Shown: positions 24,481 through 38,398 of the stretch, piece after piece
How the letters are laid out: each line of letters begins with the position of its first letter
Position numbering within the stretch: the first letter of the stretch is position 1
Origin: Hirsutella rhossiliensis
Lineage: Eukaryota; Ascomycota; Sordariomycetes; Hypocreales; Ophiocordycipitaceae
Assembly: GCF_020360975.1 (NCBI RefSeq)
Contig: NW_025408667.1
Coordinates: forward strand, 9,238,001-9,302,000
DNA: 64,000 bases
Reading direction: 5' to 3'
Made by a program: the position numbers and the translations under genes
Notes under the pieces: model-generated
Told to the model about the DNA's origin: nothing
Seen by the model: only the letters and a program-made list of their open reading frames with translations
Databases searched by the model: none

Positions 24481-26309
24481 ATAAGAGCCTTACCTTTATA
24501 AGATCGATAATAGCTATATCCTTATATAGTATCTAGCCTATAACGTTATAACCCCTATCCCTTTTACCGACTTTCCTAAGCTTACTAAGAGGCCTAGGGT
24601 TATAGCTTATAAGAGGAGGGAAGCTTAAATAAAAGCTAGCCTTAGCTTTAACCTCTTTTATAATCCCGATATATAAGCTATAAAGGTAAAAGGTATTAAA
24701 CCGTTTACCCTTATTAACTTATATAACGAAAAGGAGGTTAAAGGGGCCTTAGCTAGCTAAGGCTAGTAAGGGCCCCTTACGATAAAAAGGCTACTACTAA
24801 TAGCCTAGCTCTTAAAGTAGCCCTTTTTATTAGTAAGGGACTTTAACTTATACTACCTTTAGTAGAACCTATCTATAAAACCCTTTAAGGCCTATAAGGT
24901 AGAAGCCCTTATTAGCTAGCTTAACTACTATAAAGCTTCCTTACTAATAGACCTTAAGGTAGCTATAAAAGGCACCTATTAAAGGAAAGGCTTAAAAGGG
25001 GCCTTAGTTATAGACCTTACTTTTTATAGCCCTTTTAAATAGCTAACCTAAGCTAACTTCTACTTCTTAGAGGCTACGGGCTTAGATTATAAGCTTATAG
25101 CCTTTAAAGCTAGCTTAAGGGGCCTTAATAAACCCTTACTAGCTAGGCTTACTACTTATAATTATAAGTAAGTAAACTAAAAGGTATTTTCGGAATACTT
25201 AGCTAAGAAGGAATAGGACCTCCTTAAAGCTATAAAGAGGGCTATAATAAGAGACGACTTAAAAGGGATAGCTTCCCTTTTAATAAGAACTTTTATAAAG
25301 GCCTCGAACGTAGTAATACCGAAAAAGAGGCCTTATAAGGGATCTAAGCCTTAGTAGACTAATAAGCTAACCTACTTTTAGAAAGCCCTAAGCTTAGCCT
25401 AATAGGCTTATAGGCTAGCTTAAGATAATAAGAGCTAAAAGAGCTTTATAAAAGCTTAAAATAGCTTTAAGTATACTATTAAGGCTATTAAAAAGTAATA
25501 CTAAGAGAGTTTCTTAATAAAAGTAATAGGAAAGGATATCTTTATAACCTTTTCCTATACTAAGGCTAGAGCTAACCCTACCTTTCTTAGTATCCTATAT
25601 ATAAAAGAAGGGATAAAGGTAAAAGCTAATACCTTTATAGAAAAATATAAGGCTTTCTTAATAACCCTTTTCCTAACCTTAGACCCTAGCCCTAGCCCCC
25701 CCCCTTAGCCCCCCTTAAAGCTTAGAAAAAGAAGAGCCTCTAAGCTATATAAGTAGTAAGGGTATAGATAAGTAGGACTAGCTAGAGCTAAAGGACCCTA
25801 AGATTATAAGGGCTATTTTTAGCTGTTTTAATAAGAAAGCCCTTAGCCTAGACTCCTTTAGCTTCCTCCTTATTTAATATATATATAAGGCTATCCCTAT
25901 AGTCTTTAATAGGGCCTATAAAGCTCTATTTAATTAAGGATACTACCTTAAAGTATAGAAGGAAGCTATAAGAATTATACTTCCTAAGTAAAATAAGCTA
26001 GACTATACTATCCCTAAGGCCTATAAGGTTATAAGTTTACTTAACTACTTAGGAAAGGTCCTTAAAAAGCTATATACTACCTAGCTAAGCTATTTAGCTA
26101 ATATAGCTAGGCTTTTAAACCTTATATAGCTAAGGGGACGAAAATAATAGTAAGCTATAGATATAGCCTTCCTCCTTTTATACTATATCTAAAAGAAGTA
26201 AGAGTCTAATAAGAAGGCTATTACTAGTACCCTCTTATTAAATATAAAGGGCGCCTCGATTTCGTATTAAAGGAATAGCTTATAAGGGTCCTAAGGGACT
26301 TAAACCTCC

Positions 26310-26314
26310 CTAAG
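26310..26314. repeat. Target-site duplication of Gypsy-2, left (CTAAG)
   Basis: CTAAG precedes the left LTR and recurs directly after the right LTR at 36,162-36,166. Confidence 0.88.
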
Positions 26315-27020
26315 TATTACGGGACACCCTATAGTCGATAATCTAGGTACCTATAACGATATCGGCCTTCCTTAGGGAAGTTACCCCTAACTCCTTAAGG
26401 CTCCCCGCGGAAGAAAGAACCTAGAAGCTACCGGGCAAACTCTAGGAAATCACCTAGAAATACTAGAAATAATAACTAAGCGGATTATATAGACGTTTTA
26501 TAAAGATTTCCCCTAGGGATATATTATATAGGGAATATACTATAATTTCCTAAGTAATTATAGCTCCTTAAGGATTATATTAATATTTCCCTAAAAAGTT
26601 ATTATAAGAATATAGCAGGGAAATTATAGAGAAATACCTATGCTTACCTAGGGAAAATACTAAGAAATACTACTAATACGCTATACTACTATTATATAAT
26701 TATAAGGTTAAGATATTACTCGGTTAAAACCCTAAGTAAGGTCTTACGCTCGCTATAGTATATATAGAAGATAAAGAACCTACTAGATCTTAAGTAGGTA
26801 GAGAAGAATATAAATAGTTATTACTACTCTTACTTTAACTTATAAGACTAGTAGCTAGTCTATATTTAACGCGCGTAATAACGTATAGTAGCTAGTCTAT
26901 ATAATACGTTTAATTATATATAGTAGCTAGTCCGTTTAATTACCCGTTAAACCTATACTAGATCTAAGTAAACGGTAAGGTTAACTTACTAGCCTTATAC
27001 TAAGGGACTAGTATATAATA
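26315..27020 (+). repeat. Gypsy-2 5' LTR (706 bp)
   Basis: Starts TATTACGGGACACC and ends GTATATAATA, the RIP-mutated form of TG..CA. It contains three internal copies of a GTAGCTAGTC motif near 26,850-26,940. It has the same length as the 3' copy. Confidence 0.93.
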
Positions 27021-27779
27021 AATAGTAGTAATTCCTATTCCCTTAAATATCTATTCTCTTAAAGTCTATATCTAGTAGAATAGAAGATAAAAAATAGGGA
27101 AAGGAATAAGTTAACCTCGACCTATAAACCCTAATATCTTCTTAGGAAGAAAGCTCCTACTTACGTACTAACGAATACTAGCTTCCTAATCTCTTTTTAT
27201 AAAAGAAATACTTAGGGAACTCTAGATAGAGGTAGAACTTCGACGTATTAAAGCTTAAGTATTATAGAGCTTCTATTAGCGGTTAAAAAGATACTTATTT
27301 CTAGGATATTTCCTATTAAGTACTTATAGAAACGGAAGATAGCTAGATCGCTTACCTTAGCGGTAGGAATAACGCCTAGAGGAATTAAGAGCGGAACTTC
27401 TATAATATAACTTACTAGCTTACCTAGCCGATCGTTAAAACCTATAAGAACGAATTAATAACCTAGAATACGTTCTAGTAATAAGGTAATATTAGCTATA
27501 AGTAATAGAGCCGCACGGAAATCGGTATAGTATAGCTTCCCCCGCCCCGCCCTAACTACCTCTATTAAAAGGATAAAGCCCTAAAAGTTCGCTAAGAAGT
27601 TCGCTAAACTATAACGAATAAAATAGGGAAGAACCTTTAAATAATACTACCCTTAGTAGTACGTTCGCGATAATAACCCTAGCGAACTAGCTAGTAAGTC
27701 TAATTATAGAAGAAGCTCTTATAAGACTACTAGTAAAAGCTATAGTAAGAGAAACTAAGGATAATACTACTATAAACCC

Positions 27780-30700
27780 TCCTTAAGCACCTATAGTATA
27801 TATTAGACTAAAAGATATAGGGAAGTTTAACCCTACTAGCCCCTTCGATATAACGTTTAACGTCCTCGAAGAAACTAAGAAAACGATTATATATAGAAGC
27901 GTCGATCGATTTATTAATTCCTTAAAACGGGTAGCTATCCGCGGACCGGAATACGCTAATAAACTAGTAATACTAATCCCTAGCTTACTCCGCGGAACCG
28001 CTATTAAATAGTATTCTAGTAATCTTAGCGAGTTTAACTAAGCTATGCTTTATACCCTAGACTAAGGATATACCGCTTAGTATACTAAACTATAAAAACG
28101 CTTTACTATTTAGCCGGAAGTAGCTTTAAGATCGTTATAAATAGAACGATTTACTACCTTAGATATTATAAATAGAGCTAACTTTCGTAGATAGATATTA
28201 AAGCTCTGCTAAAAAGCAAAAGTAGTACTATACTTAGAAGAGCACCTTACTATACTAGTCTATTAACGACTAGATATATTACTATAAGAATTATTCCGCT
28301 AACCTATTAGTTTAGAATTATTCGATACCTAGATTAATAACTATAAGTAACTTATCTTATAGTTAGAAACTAAGCTAACGGTTAGGTCGTAGGGGAAGAT
28401 AAGTAACGTAGTAAAATAACGCGTATAAGGTAGGTTACGCGAAACTAAGAATAAGACTATAGTAAACTCTACCCTATCTATAGCTAAACTAACTAGCTAG
28501 AAACCCTAGGAATAAGGATAATTCTAATAGAAAAGAAATATAACGACTATATTAAGATAGAATAATCTATATTAGATAGATAGGGGCCTAGCACTAAACT
28601 AGTTAACTAGTCCCTAAACCGGACTATAGCCTTAAGATTTAAAACTAAAGGAGGGCTCTTAGGAAAACCTAATCGTTATTAACCTCGCCTATTAGCTTTA
28701 AGCGGCACTAACCGACGACTAAGGTAGGATCTATCTTTCCTAGGAAATATAATACTAGATCCTATTTACCTAGGATAAAGGGCTAGAAGATAGTAATACT
28801 ACCGCCGATATAGGAGAAGAAACTAAAGAAGTAAAAGATAAGATTCTATTTATTCCCGATATAATAGAACTAGAACCTATAGGACTAAGCCGTTCGCCTA
28901 GAATACTAAGGAACTAGCTAACTATAAGAGCAGCGCTATAAACCGAAATATTAGATCTATCGAAGCTATCTTAGTTTACGTACGCTTAGATATCTATCTT
29001 TAAAACTAAAGGCCTAGACTAGATATTAAATATATATATAGACTCCGGCGTAGCCTACTCTATAATTAAGGAAGACTAGCTTAACTACTTTAATAACGTA
29101 ACCCTTAATATAACCTAGTAGGTCCTACTATCTAGTATAGGGAAAAGCTAAACTAAGGGTTAAGCGACCTTAATAATAAATATCCTAGGGAAATAGGGAA
29201 TAGGATTTAAGGTTAAATAGTTTACTATTAGCGCCTAGGTAGTTTAGACCCTATCTATAGGATTATTGCTTAGATAAGATTTCTTAGTACTAAATAAAGT
29301 TAATATCTTAAATTCTAAGGGAATAATATCTATTAGCTTATATAGTAACCTAATAGTTATAGCTCGCTTAACCTAATAGGGCTATATAATCTATCGTCGG
29401 GTTACGTACTTAGCCGACGTTAACGTCCCTATATATAGGATAGAACGCCTACTAGTATAAATTAAGGATATACTAAGGGATCGTAACCTAGTATTCTTTC
29501 TAAGAGACTTATTATTAGCCTATAACCTAATCTAAGGTATAACTCTAGTTATAGCGGTTAATACTACCGCTCGCTATATTAGATTTAAAAAAGGATAGTA
29601 CTTAGGGACGCTAGTAGACCTTAGCGACGAAATATAGTTCTTATAGATCGACCTACCTAAGGAAACCCTAGCTAGGGTAACTCCGATTAAAGAGCTAGCT
29701 ATACGTAAAACCATAGAATATAGCGACCTATATTAAGTTACTAACCTATTAATAGAAACCCTAGAGGAAGGGAGCCCTAAGTCCGTTAAAAGGGAACTCC
29801 CTTTATAGATATATAGCTAGACTCCGAACTATAAGATTAGGATTTTATAAGACTATAGCCTCCTAGAAATAACTACTTTAAAGGACGTTAAAATCTATAA
29901 TTAGAACCCTATATTTATAGAAAAGATCTAATATACGGTCGCTTCCTTCCTAACCTTATAAAAGGACTAGGGTACTATTAAGGTCTACCTAGACTACTAT
30001 ATACGTATTCCGCTAATAGAAAATTAGCACTTATATAAACTAGCGTTTAGGGCTTACCCGCTTAGCTAGAAGGATAAGGCACTAATTAACTAGACCTATA
30101 GGGACCTATACTAGAAGGGGTATATAGAATAAGCTATAGAGGCAACCCCGTTCGCTTACCCTATATTTATAGTCTAGAGAACTATATATAGCAATAAAAA
30201 GGGCCGAATAGTAATAGACCTACGCGCTCTTAATAGCATAGCTATCCTAGACGCCTACTTAATACCGCTCTAAGGAGATATAATCTAAAAGCTATAAGGG
30301 AAACGCTTTATTTCCGCTATAAACGCTCGGTCTTTCTTTTATTAGTTCCTTATCTATAAGGAGTATTAGGAAAGGTTTATAGTAATTAGCTATAAAGGAT
30401 TAAAACGACTAACGGTAGCCTTAATAGGATATAAGAACTTACCTATATATATCTAAAGATTTATAGACTAAATCCTCTAGGAATACGTAGAATATTCCTC
30501 TAGGTATATCGATAATATTATAATATACTTAGATATAGAAGACGACTATATTCGTTACCTCTAAGCTATCTTTTAACTTTTTATAGACTATAACCTAGCC
30601 CTAGCTAGATCGAAATTATTCTTAGGCTACTTATTTATAGAACTATTAGGATTTTAAGTTAATAGTATCGGCCTAATAAATACTAAAGAATAAGTATAGG

Positions 30701-33000
30701 TATTATAGGATATAGAGTTTCTAAATACCCTATAAGTACTAGAAAAGTAGCTCGGCTTAGTTAACTAGCTATAGTACTTAGTAGCCTACTTCTCTTAAAG
30801 GGTAGAGGCGCTCTAGGTTTAGAAAACGGCGATACTTAAGGAAGTATAGGATAGTTAAGCGCTGCTTAAAGGACTAGTAAGGAATAGATATACCTCTAAG
30901 ATAATATACTAACCTTCCTTAGTAGAAGAATAGGCCTTCCGAGATATTATAAACGCTTTTATAGAACTAACGCGGCTATACTATTTTAACCTACGACGGC
31001 TATTATTCCTATAAATCGACGCTAGCCGCGAGCTAGGCTTTATAGTAATAGCCTTCTACCTTATACTAGGGGTAGACTAGAACCTAGGAAGGACCCCGCC
31101 CTAAATAAGTATCTAGCTAATCCTTTACCTTAGTAAACGCTTAACTAGCGGAGAACCTAGATACTAGCCTATAAAACTTAAAGTTACCTATCTTTCCTAG
31201 GCTTATCGGAAGCTCTAGTTATATATTATCTCTACCTTACTACTAAAGGTTATTATACTAACTAACTATACTACTATAAGCGTAATCTTAAAGTAAATAT
31301 CGTTATTTACTATTAGTATAAAGACGAATAATTAGCTTATACTCGCTTTATAGTACCTTAGCTAGTTTCCCTTAAAGGTCTACTATATTCCCGGAACTAT
31401 AAATATCCTTACCGATATACTATCTTAACTACTATCTATAATATCTAGGAAATATAAACCTAGGGAATTAAACTACGTCTAGGAAGATAAAGTACTAGTT
31501 AAATATATATATATAGTTATAGAATCCTTTATCTAACCTAACCTATACTAAAAGATCTAGGAAGTATATATAAAAGAACCTAAGTAGGCCGGTATATTAA
31601 AGTAGCTTAGAAGCGATAAGTCTTAGGTCGGTCTCTTATTCGTTAAGCGGAATAGGTTGCTCTACCTAGTTAAGACCTAAGGTCGTTACCGGCTCTATAT
31701 CCCTACTACTTACGCCGAGGAAATTATCGCTAATAACTATACGCGTAAATTCTACCTTAGACGGCGAAGGATATAAGAGGAATTATCCTTTATATTCGCT
31801 ATTACTAGCCTTAAGAAGCTTATCGATAGCTTTATCGATAAGTACGACGCCTACTATAGGAACTAAACCGACCGGTTAAAGGCCCTTAGTAAGTTAGTTC
31901 CGATTACTTCCCTAGCCTTACCTTTCTATATAATTACTATAGATTTCGTAATAGGGCTTCCGGACATCCCTATAGACCGAACTCTATAAATACTGCTTAT
32001 TAGGGTCTACTATAATATACTACTAATAGTAACCGATAAGTTCTCGAAAATAAAGCTCCTTATCCTAGGCTATAATTAGTTTACCGCGGAGGACTAGGCC
32101 GAGGTACTATTTACTAAGTTAATACGCTATAACTAAGGGATTCCTACTTAGATTATTTCCGACTAAGACCCTAAGTTCCTTTTAGCGTTTTAAAAGGGAC
32201 TATAAATAGCGTATAGGTCTAAGTTACTAGTATCTATAGCTTAGTATCCTTAGACTAACGGTTTATTAAAACGATATAACTAGGTAGTTAAAACTATACT
32301 TTAGTTCTTTACGACCGACTTCCTATCCTATCGATAGGTTAACGCGTTACTATTACTTTAATTTACCTTTAATAACTCTTACTCCTTAGTAATTAGCACC
32401 TCTTTAAGCGAGCTACTAACTAAGATATAGATAGATAATAGTAGGCGATACCTTAAGGAAGGCCCCTTATAGATAGATAAGGAGATACTCTAAGATTAGG
32501 CTAGGATCTCGATTACTCTAGCTTAGGCGGGAATAAAGAAGCGGTATAACGTAAAGTACTAAGCGTTAGAGTTTAAGCCTAGGAACTAGGTATAGCTCTA
32601 GCTAGGGAAAGGATATAGCGTAGCCGACGGACGAGTAGCGAAGTTAAAGGAGCGCTATATAGGACTATTCGAAGTCTTTAAACGGATCGGCTATCTAGCC
32701 TACCGCTTTAACTTAGCTAGATCCCTAAATATCTATAACGTCGTTTCTATTATATAGCTATAGCCGGCCGAATAACTAGACGCCCGACCTAGCCTAGAAC
32801 CTAATACTAACTACTAGGAAGTTAAAAGAATCCTTAACTCTAGAACTTATAAATATAGCCGAGGGACTACTTATATAAAATACCTCGTTAGCTAGAAAGG
32901 CTAGCTAAGCAGCTATAATTCCTAGGTAGCCGCTAAGGATATCGTCGCTAAAGACCTTATCGAAGAATTTAACGTATAGTAAGGAGCGTTATAAGGTCGT
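27780..33000 (+). pseudogene. Gypsy-2 gag-pol remnant
   Basis: Gag is at about 27,800-28,560. The protease shows YIDSGVAYS at about 29,035. Reverse transcriptase is at about 29,980-30,600, with KKGRIVIDLRALN and YIDNIIIYL (the YxDD box, at about 30,508). RNase H and integrase follow (catalytic core about 31,900-32,300). A chromodomain at about 32,815-32,985 reads EVKRILNSRTYK, then YLVS.KG, then AKDLIEEF. Trp and Gln positions are stops, consistent with RIP. Confidence 0.82.
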
Positions 33001-33249
33001 ATTACCTATACCTAGAAGCTCCGCGCGCGCGCTATATAATAGTACGAGCCGCTATAGCTAAGGGAGAAATAATAGTGCGTAGTATACGCCGTTACCGTTC
33101 GTTCTCCTAGAAGTTTAGGGATAGGTTAACTAGCTAATAAGTATTAATAGGCCGCCCGCGGCGAATAGTAATCTAATATTATATTTTAGTACCTATATTT
33201 ATTTTATTTTAGGAACCTAATTTCCTTATTCTTTTACGCTCCCCTTTTT

Positions 33250-35100
33250 ATACTAAACTATGCCCCTCTTATACTTATATTTAAGGTTCTTACTATTTAA
33301 GGCTATAAGTATTATAGTAAGGACTTAGTATTTTACTAGTATTTCTCCGACTAAATCTACCGCTAACCGCCGCGCTTAAGCCTTAAGAGGTTCTAATAAG
33401 TAGTTTAATTATATAGGAATAAGGTAGAGCTCCTCTAAAACCTTAAGTCTAATATAGCTGCTTTTACCGAGTAAAAGTAGGATAATTATAGTATATATAC
33501 TAACTACTACGACCTCCTTACTAAAGAAGGATATAACCTCGACGTAGGCTTAGTAGAAAACGGTATATACTATGCCCTACTATTTCTTCCCCCGTTTAAA
33601 GCCCGCGACCTACGTAACTATAACTAGCTATACTTCTCTATACCTCGTAGCGCCGCTACCTATTATAATACTACTATAACTCCTATAACTACCTAAACTA
33701 GTAGGAATATAACGTTAACTATCTAACTACGGTAGGTTAGCGCTTCCTATTACTATAATCTTAGTACTCCTTTACGCGTTTATTTCGACGACTATGCTTT
33801 ATTACTATCGAGCTCTAGTAATTTATCTAGCGACTTACTACTATTAGTCTCCGGTATTATAGGAAAAACCCCTAGCACCCCTTATAACGCCCGCGGGTAG
33901 TTCGCCCCGTCGTTTAATAAGGACGAGCTTCTCCCTCTATCGCTATACGACCTAGATAAGGCTATCTTCCTTAATAAAACTAAGATAATAACTAGCGCCC
34001 TTAGAACCGCGTAGATCGCTACTATCTTAGCCGACGTCGTTAATAAGCTCCTATCTAAATAGGTCGCCTCTATAGATACTAAGATACTCGAGATTATCGC
34101 TACCGTTACTAGCGCGAAGTGCCTTCCTACCTATCTAAAGATATTCGAGGCCGCCGCTATAGAAGAGCGCGAGGCTACCGGTATACTAAGAACCTATAAG
34201 TTTAAGAAGAGCCTTAAGCGCACCCCGGCTAAACCTAGAGGATCTAGTATAGTAGACCTTACCTTTAACGAGCTATTAGGAAACCTATTCGCTAAACGCT
34301 TACTTACCGCCGCCGCGGCCCCGCCCTCTACTCCTTTTAAATAGGCTAACTTATTCGCCGAGGAATAGGCCTTAATACCGGTTTAATAGAAGCTTAACCC
34401 CTTCTAGGTTCTAAGCTATAGAAAACCTAGACTATTTCTTATTATACCTTTCGTAGTATACTATAATAACCTAGCTAATATAGACGGCTATATAAGCATC
34501 GTTTACTTTAAGTTAAAAGTACTAGTCTATAGAGCCCTAGACGCGGCCGTGATTTAGGTAAATCTATTCGCTACTATTTATAAGGAGGCCGACGCCGACC
34601 TCTTACTCGGCTAGTACGCCGCCCTTACTAGAGTGCCCGCCGGCTTTATCTATTAGTTCGCTTTCGCCGCCTACCTCCTAGACGACTTACCTAAGCTCGC
34701 CGCGGTATACTAAAGAGCGGCCCGCGTTAGCCCCCTTTATATACTAGTAGCGGCCCGCCCTTATACGGCTAATATAATAGCTTATTTTAACTTATTAAAC
34801 TAGAAGTTTACTAATATATACTTAGGTAGGTTCTAGAACCTAGGCCTAACTATATAGGCACTAATAGTAGCAATCTATAACTAGGTTCTAGCCTCTTATA
34901 ACGGACTAGCTATAATACTCTTAGTAGAACCGGCCCCGAATAACGCCTATAGCGTGCCTATCTATAAAGCCTCCGATATATAGGATGCCCTAGACGACGT
35001 GCTAGTAGGCCCTAAGGATCTAACGAAGGAGGAAGCTAAGGAGGAGATTACCCGCCTTACCCTTACCCCTATAGCGTAAGATAGTTAGTTACTAGTTTAG
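33250..35100 (+). pseudogene. Additional sense ORF remnant of Gypsy-2, downstream of pol
   Basis: After the chromodomain, one plus-strand frame stays readable for roughly 600 codons with stops only at likely Gln/Trp sites. Legible stretches include DLLTKEGYNLDVGLVENGIY, LLFLPPFKARDLRNYN, KSLKRTPAKPRGSSIVDLTF and RTYKFKKSLK. It ends in an acidic segment (DALDDVLVGPKDLTKEEA). I recognise no domain, signal peptide or membrane segment. The position is that of env in retroviruses, but there is nothing envelope-like in it. It could be an accessory gene or captured host sequence. Confidence 0.5.
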
Positions 35101-35455
35101 CCTCGTTATATCCCTAGTCTTAGTCGTTTTTTCTACCGGCTTAGCTATAAAGCGCCCTTAGTTATAATTAGTTTTCCCTAGCTTAGCCGCTCTACGCCCC
35201 TAGCCCTACTCGTTTATTACCCTAGCTTAGCTACCTAGTGCCCTTAGTTTTAATAGTATTTTACTCTTAGATTAGCCGCCTTACGCCCCTAGTATTAGTT
35301 ATACTAAGTTATATCTTAGATAAGATATAAGTTATTCCCTATACTAACCTTAGAAATCTATATAACTTTACTACGATTCCCTATTAGCGTAACTCCTGCC
35401 TAAATACCGCGGGAGACTAATAAGGACGTTAGTTAATTCTTTTGCCCTAGGTATT

Positions 35456-36161
35456 TATTACGGGATACCCTATAGTCGATAATCTAGGTACCTATAACGA
35501 TATCGGCCTTCCCTAGGGAAGTTACCCTTAACTCCTTAAGGCTCCCCGCGGAAGAAGGAACCTAGAAGCTACTAAGTAAACTCTAGGAAATTACCTAGAA
35601 ATCCTAGAAACGCTAACTAAGCGGATTATACGGACGTTTTATAGAGATTTCCCCTAGGGATATATTATATAGGGAATATACTATAATTTCCTAAGTAATA
35701 ATAGCTCCTTAAGGATTATACTAATATTTCCCTAAGAAGTTACTACGAGAATATAGCGGGGAAATTATAGAGAAATACCTATGCCTACCTAGGGAAAATA
35801 CTAGGAAATACCGCTAATACGCTATACTACCGTCGCACGATTATAAGGTTAAGATATTACTTAGTTAAAACCCTAAGTAAGGTCTTACGCTCGCTATAGT
35901 ATATATAAAAGATAGAGAACCCGCTAGATCTTAGGTAGGCAAAGAAGAATATAGATAGTTATTACTACTTTTACTTTAACTTATAAGACCGGTAGCTAGT
36001 CCGTATTTAACGCGCGTAATAACGTACGGTAGCTAGTCTATATAATATATTTAATTATATACGGTAGCTAGTCCGTTTAATTACCCGTTAAACCTATACT
36101 AGATCTAGGTAGACGGTAAGGTTAACGTACTAGCCCTATACCGAGGGACTAGTATATAATA
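35456..36161 (+). repeat. Gypsy-2 3' LTR (706 bp)
   Basis: Partner of 26,315-27,020. Most differences between the copies are C/T or G/A transitions. Confidence 0.93.
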
Positions 36162-36166
36162 CTAAG
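36162..36166. repeat. Target-site duplication of Gypsy-2, right (CTAAG)
   Basis: Matches 26,310-26,314. LINE coding continues directly after it. Confidence 0.88.
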
Positions 36167-38398
36167 GCCCTTATAAGCTAAGTAGACTACTTCCTTACTA
36201 AAAGAAAGATCTAGCTAGCCTTTAATAGGTAAGTCTAGCCCCTTATAGACCTAGTAATAAGGGTGCCTTAAGGGTCTCCTATTAGCCCTATTTTATTCCT
36301 CTTATATATAAGGGGGATACTAGCGGCTAAGGGATACTAGCTATTATATATAGATAACTTTAGTATCTCTATAACGTCGACCTTAGCTAAGAAGAACGTT
36401 TAGTAGCTAAAAGCAATAGCTACTAACCTATTTAAATAAGCTAAAGACTAAGGGGTTTACTTCGACCCCTTAAAGATAGAACTTATTTACTTTAGTAGGC
36501 AATAGTAGCTTATTTTAAAGGGTATAATAGTAAGAGGCTTATTTTTTAAGGTAAAGCCCTTAGTATAGTAGCTAGGGGTCTTCTTTAATTCTAAGCTCCT
36601 ATTTAAATAATATATCGAAAAGAAGGTAGCTTCTATATAAGCTGCCTTTAAAGGACTATCCCGCTTAACCTCTACGTAAAAAAGCCTATTATTTAAAGCT
36701 TCTAAATAGCTTTACTAGGCCTATATAACCTCTATAGTAAACTATAGGGCCTAGCTTTAGTATAAGGGGCCTAAGACCCTTAAGAGCCTAATAAAGCTTT
36801 TCTAAAGGCTTTAAAACTAAGCTCTTTTAAAGGTCTTAGGGGCTTTTAAAGGATCCCTTATTAAGGCTTTAAAAGTTAAAGTAGCCTTACTACTACTAAA
36901 GGTATAATTTAAAAGGGTATGCCTCTCCTACGCCCTTTAGACCCTATACTTCTTACCTAGTTACCTTATAAGGTAAGCTTATAACCTAGCTATATAGGAC
37001 GACCTCGCTAACTCGGGCTCTAACCTAGGGGCCTTAAGTTATATTAGGCTATATATATAGCTCTTCCGCCTCCTTAAAGGCCTAGTAGCTCTTATAGGAC
37101 CTAATTATACCTTAGAAAGAAGGAAAGCTAGCTAGGAGCCCCTATAGGCCCTAGAGCCTAAGGCCTCTATTATAATAATAAAGGCCCTTAAGCCCTTAGC
37201 TAAGAAGTAGTACTAATACTTCTTAGCTAGCCTAGCTAGCCTAAAAGACTTTAGGTTATAGCCCCTAGCCTTTTATACTAACGGCTTTAAAGGGTGCCCT
37301 ACGAGATCCCTTATAAAGACTAACGCTTACTCCTTTTATAAAATAGGCCTAGAAAATAAGCTTATTAAAGCGTACTACGAGAACCTAGGGCCCTCGATCG
37401 AAGTAGCTAACGTAGAGCTATTCGCGATACTAAGGGTCCTAGAGGACCTAGCTAAGAGGCCTCGGCCCTTAAGGCTTAGCCCCCTTAACCCCCTTATAGA
37501 TACTTATATCTTTATAGATAGCTAAGCCGCTATAAGGAAGGTTATAGGTTTCTTAGACCTAGCTATATATATTAAAAGGCTCTTATTTAGCTTAGAAGCC
37601 TTCTATAACGTATAGCTCTACTAGTACCCTAGCTACCTAGGGATCTTTAGTAACGAGCTTACTAACTAGCTAGCTAAAAGAGGCTTAGGGGCCCCTACTT
37701 AAGGGACCCCCTTAGTCTCTATTAGCTACTTATAAAGAAAGGTCCGGTAAGCTACTAAGGACTATTAAAAGGGACTCTAGGCTACTAAGGCAGCTAAAGG
37801 CCTTAGGGCTAAGGGCCTAGGTAAATACTATATATTTATTTAAAAGACCCCCCGCTTAGCCCTTAGCCCGGAAAAGGACCTTATAGGGAGGCCTAAGCTA
37901 ACCCTCTCGGCCTTCTACTAGCTCCTCTTTAGGGCCGGCTTCCTATTTTCCTTCTTAAAAAGGACTAATAAGGTAGACCGAGACGACTACCGCTACGGCT
38001 AAGGAAGGTATACGGCTAGGCACCTTATCCTAAGGTGCCCGAACTATAGGAGGGAAAGAGAGGTCCTTTACTAGACCTCTAAGAGACGGGAGGGGGCCCT
38101 TAGCCTACCTATTCTCTATAGCTCTAAGGAAGGAAGGGAAGCCCTTCTAACCTTCTTAGCTAAAACAGAGATAGGGACAGCTAAGTAGCTCGAAAAGGAG
38201 TAACCTAGGGGCCCTAGGGCCCTTAGGGGGGAAAATCACCGCGCGGGAGGAACTAGACTAACCTTTCCTTTGTCTTCGCTTTTATAGCTACCCTCTCCCT
38301 AATTAGTTATAAGCCCCCGGGCTCTATAGCTAGCTAGGACTGCTAATAGGGGCCTAGGCCCCTATTAGCCTCGCCATGGCCCTAGAGGCTGCATGCGA

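Larger units (their letters stand above)
26315..36161 (+). mobile_element. Ty3/Gypsy chromovirus (Gypsy-2), RIP-mutated, with an extra ORF
   Basis: The element is 9,847 bp with 706 bp LTRs (26,315-27,020 and 35,456-36,161) and a CTAAG duplication, inserted in the reverse transcriptase of the LINE. It carries gag, protease, reverse transcriptase, RNase H, integrase and a chromodomain on the plus strand. A further coding-like region of nearly 2 kb lies between the chromodomain and the 3' LTR. CpA/TpG are nearly absent. Confidence 0.92.
24600..38203 (+). pseudogene. LINE ORF2 (endonuclease, RT, RNase H) split by Gypsy-2
   Basis: The apurinic-type endonuclease shows a GDFNL.Y-P-like active-site box at about 24,835 (the family's GDFN.HH..W). 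Reverse transcriptase begins before 26,309, where NKLDYTIPKAYRVISLLNYL matches the family's P.sYRPIsLLn. It resumes after Gypsy-2 with VPQGSPISPILFLLYI at about 36,255 and YIDNFSI at about 36,345. RNase H is at about 37,260-37,690 (FYTNGFKG first catalytic Asp region). A terminal Cys/His motif (about 37,990-38,060) ends with HLILRCPNYRRER. Stops throughout mark it as dead. Confidence 0.75.

Noticed and set aside
26850..26950. Three spaced GTAGCTAGTC motifs considered as a CRISPR-like array
   Set aside because: The units are short and unevenly spaced, lie inside an LTR and recur in the partner LTR. They are a minor tandem motif of a eukaryotic retroelement.
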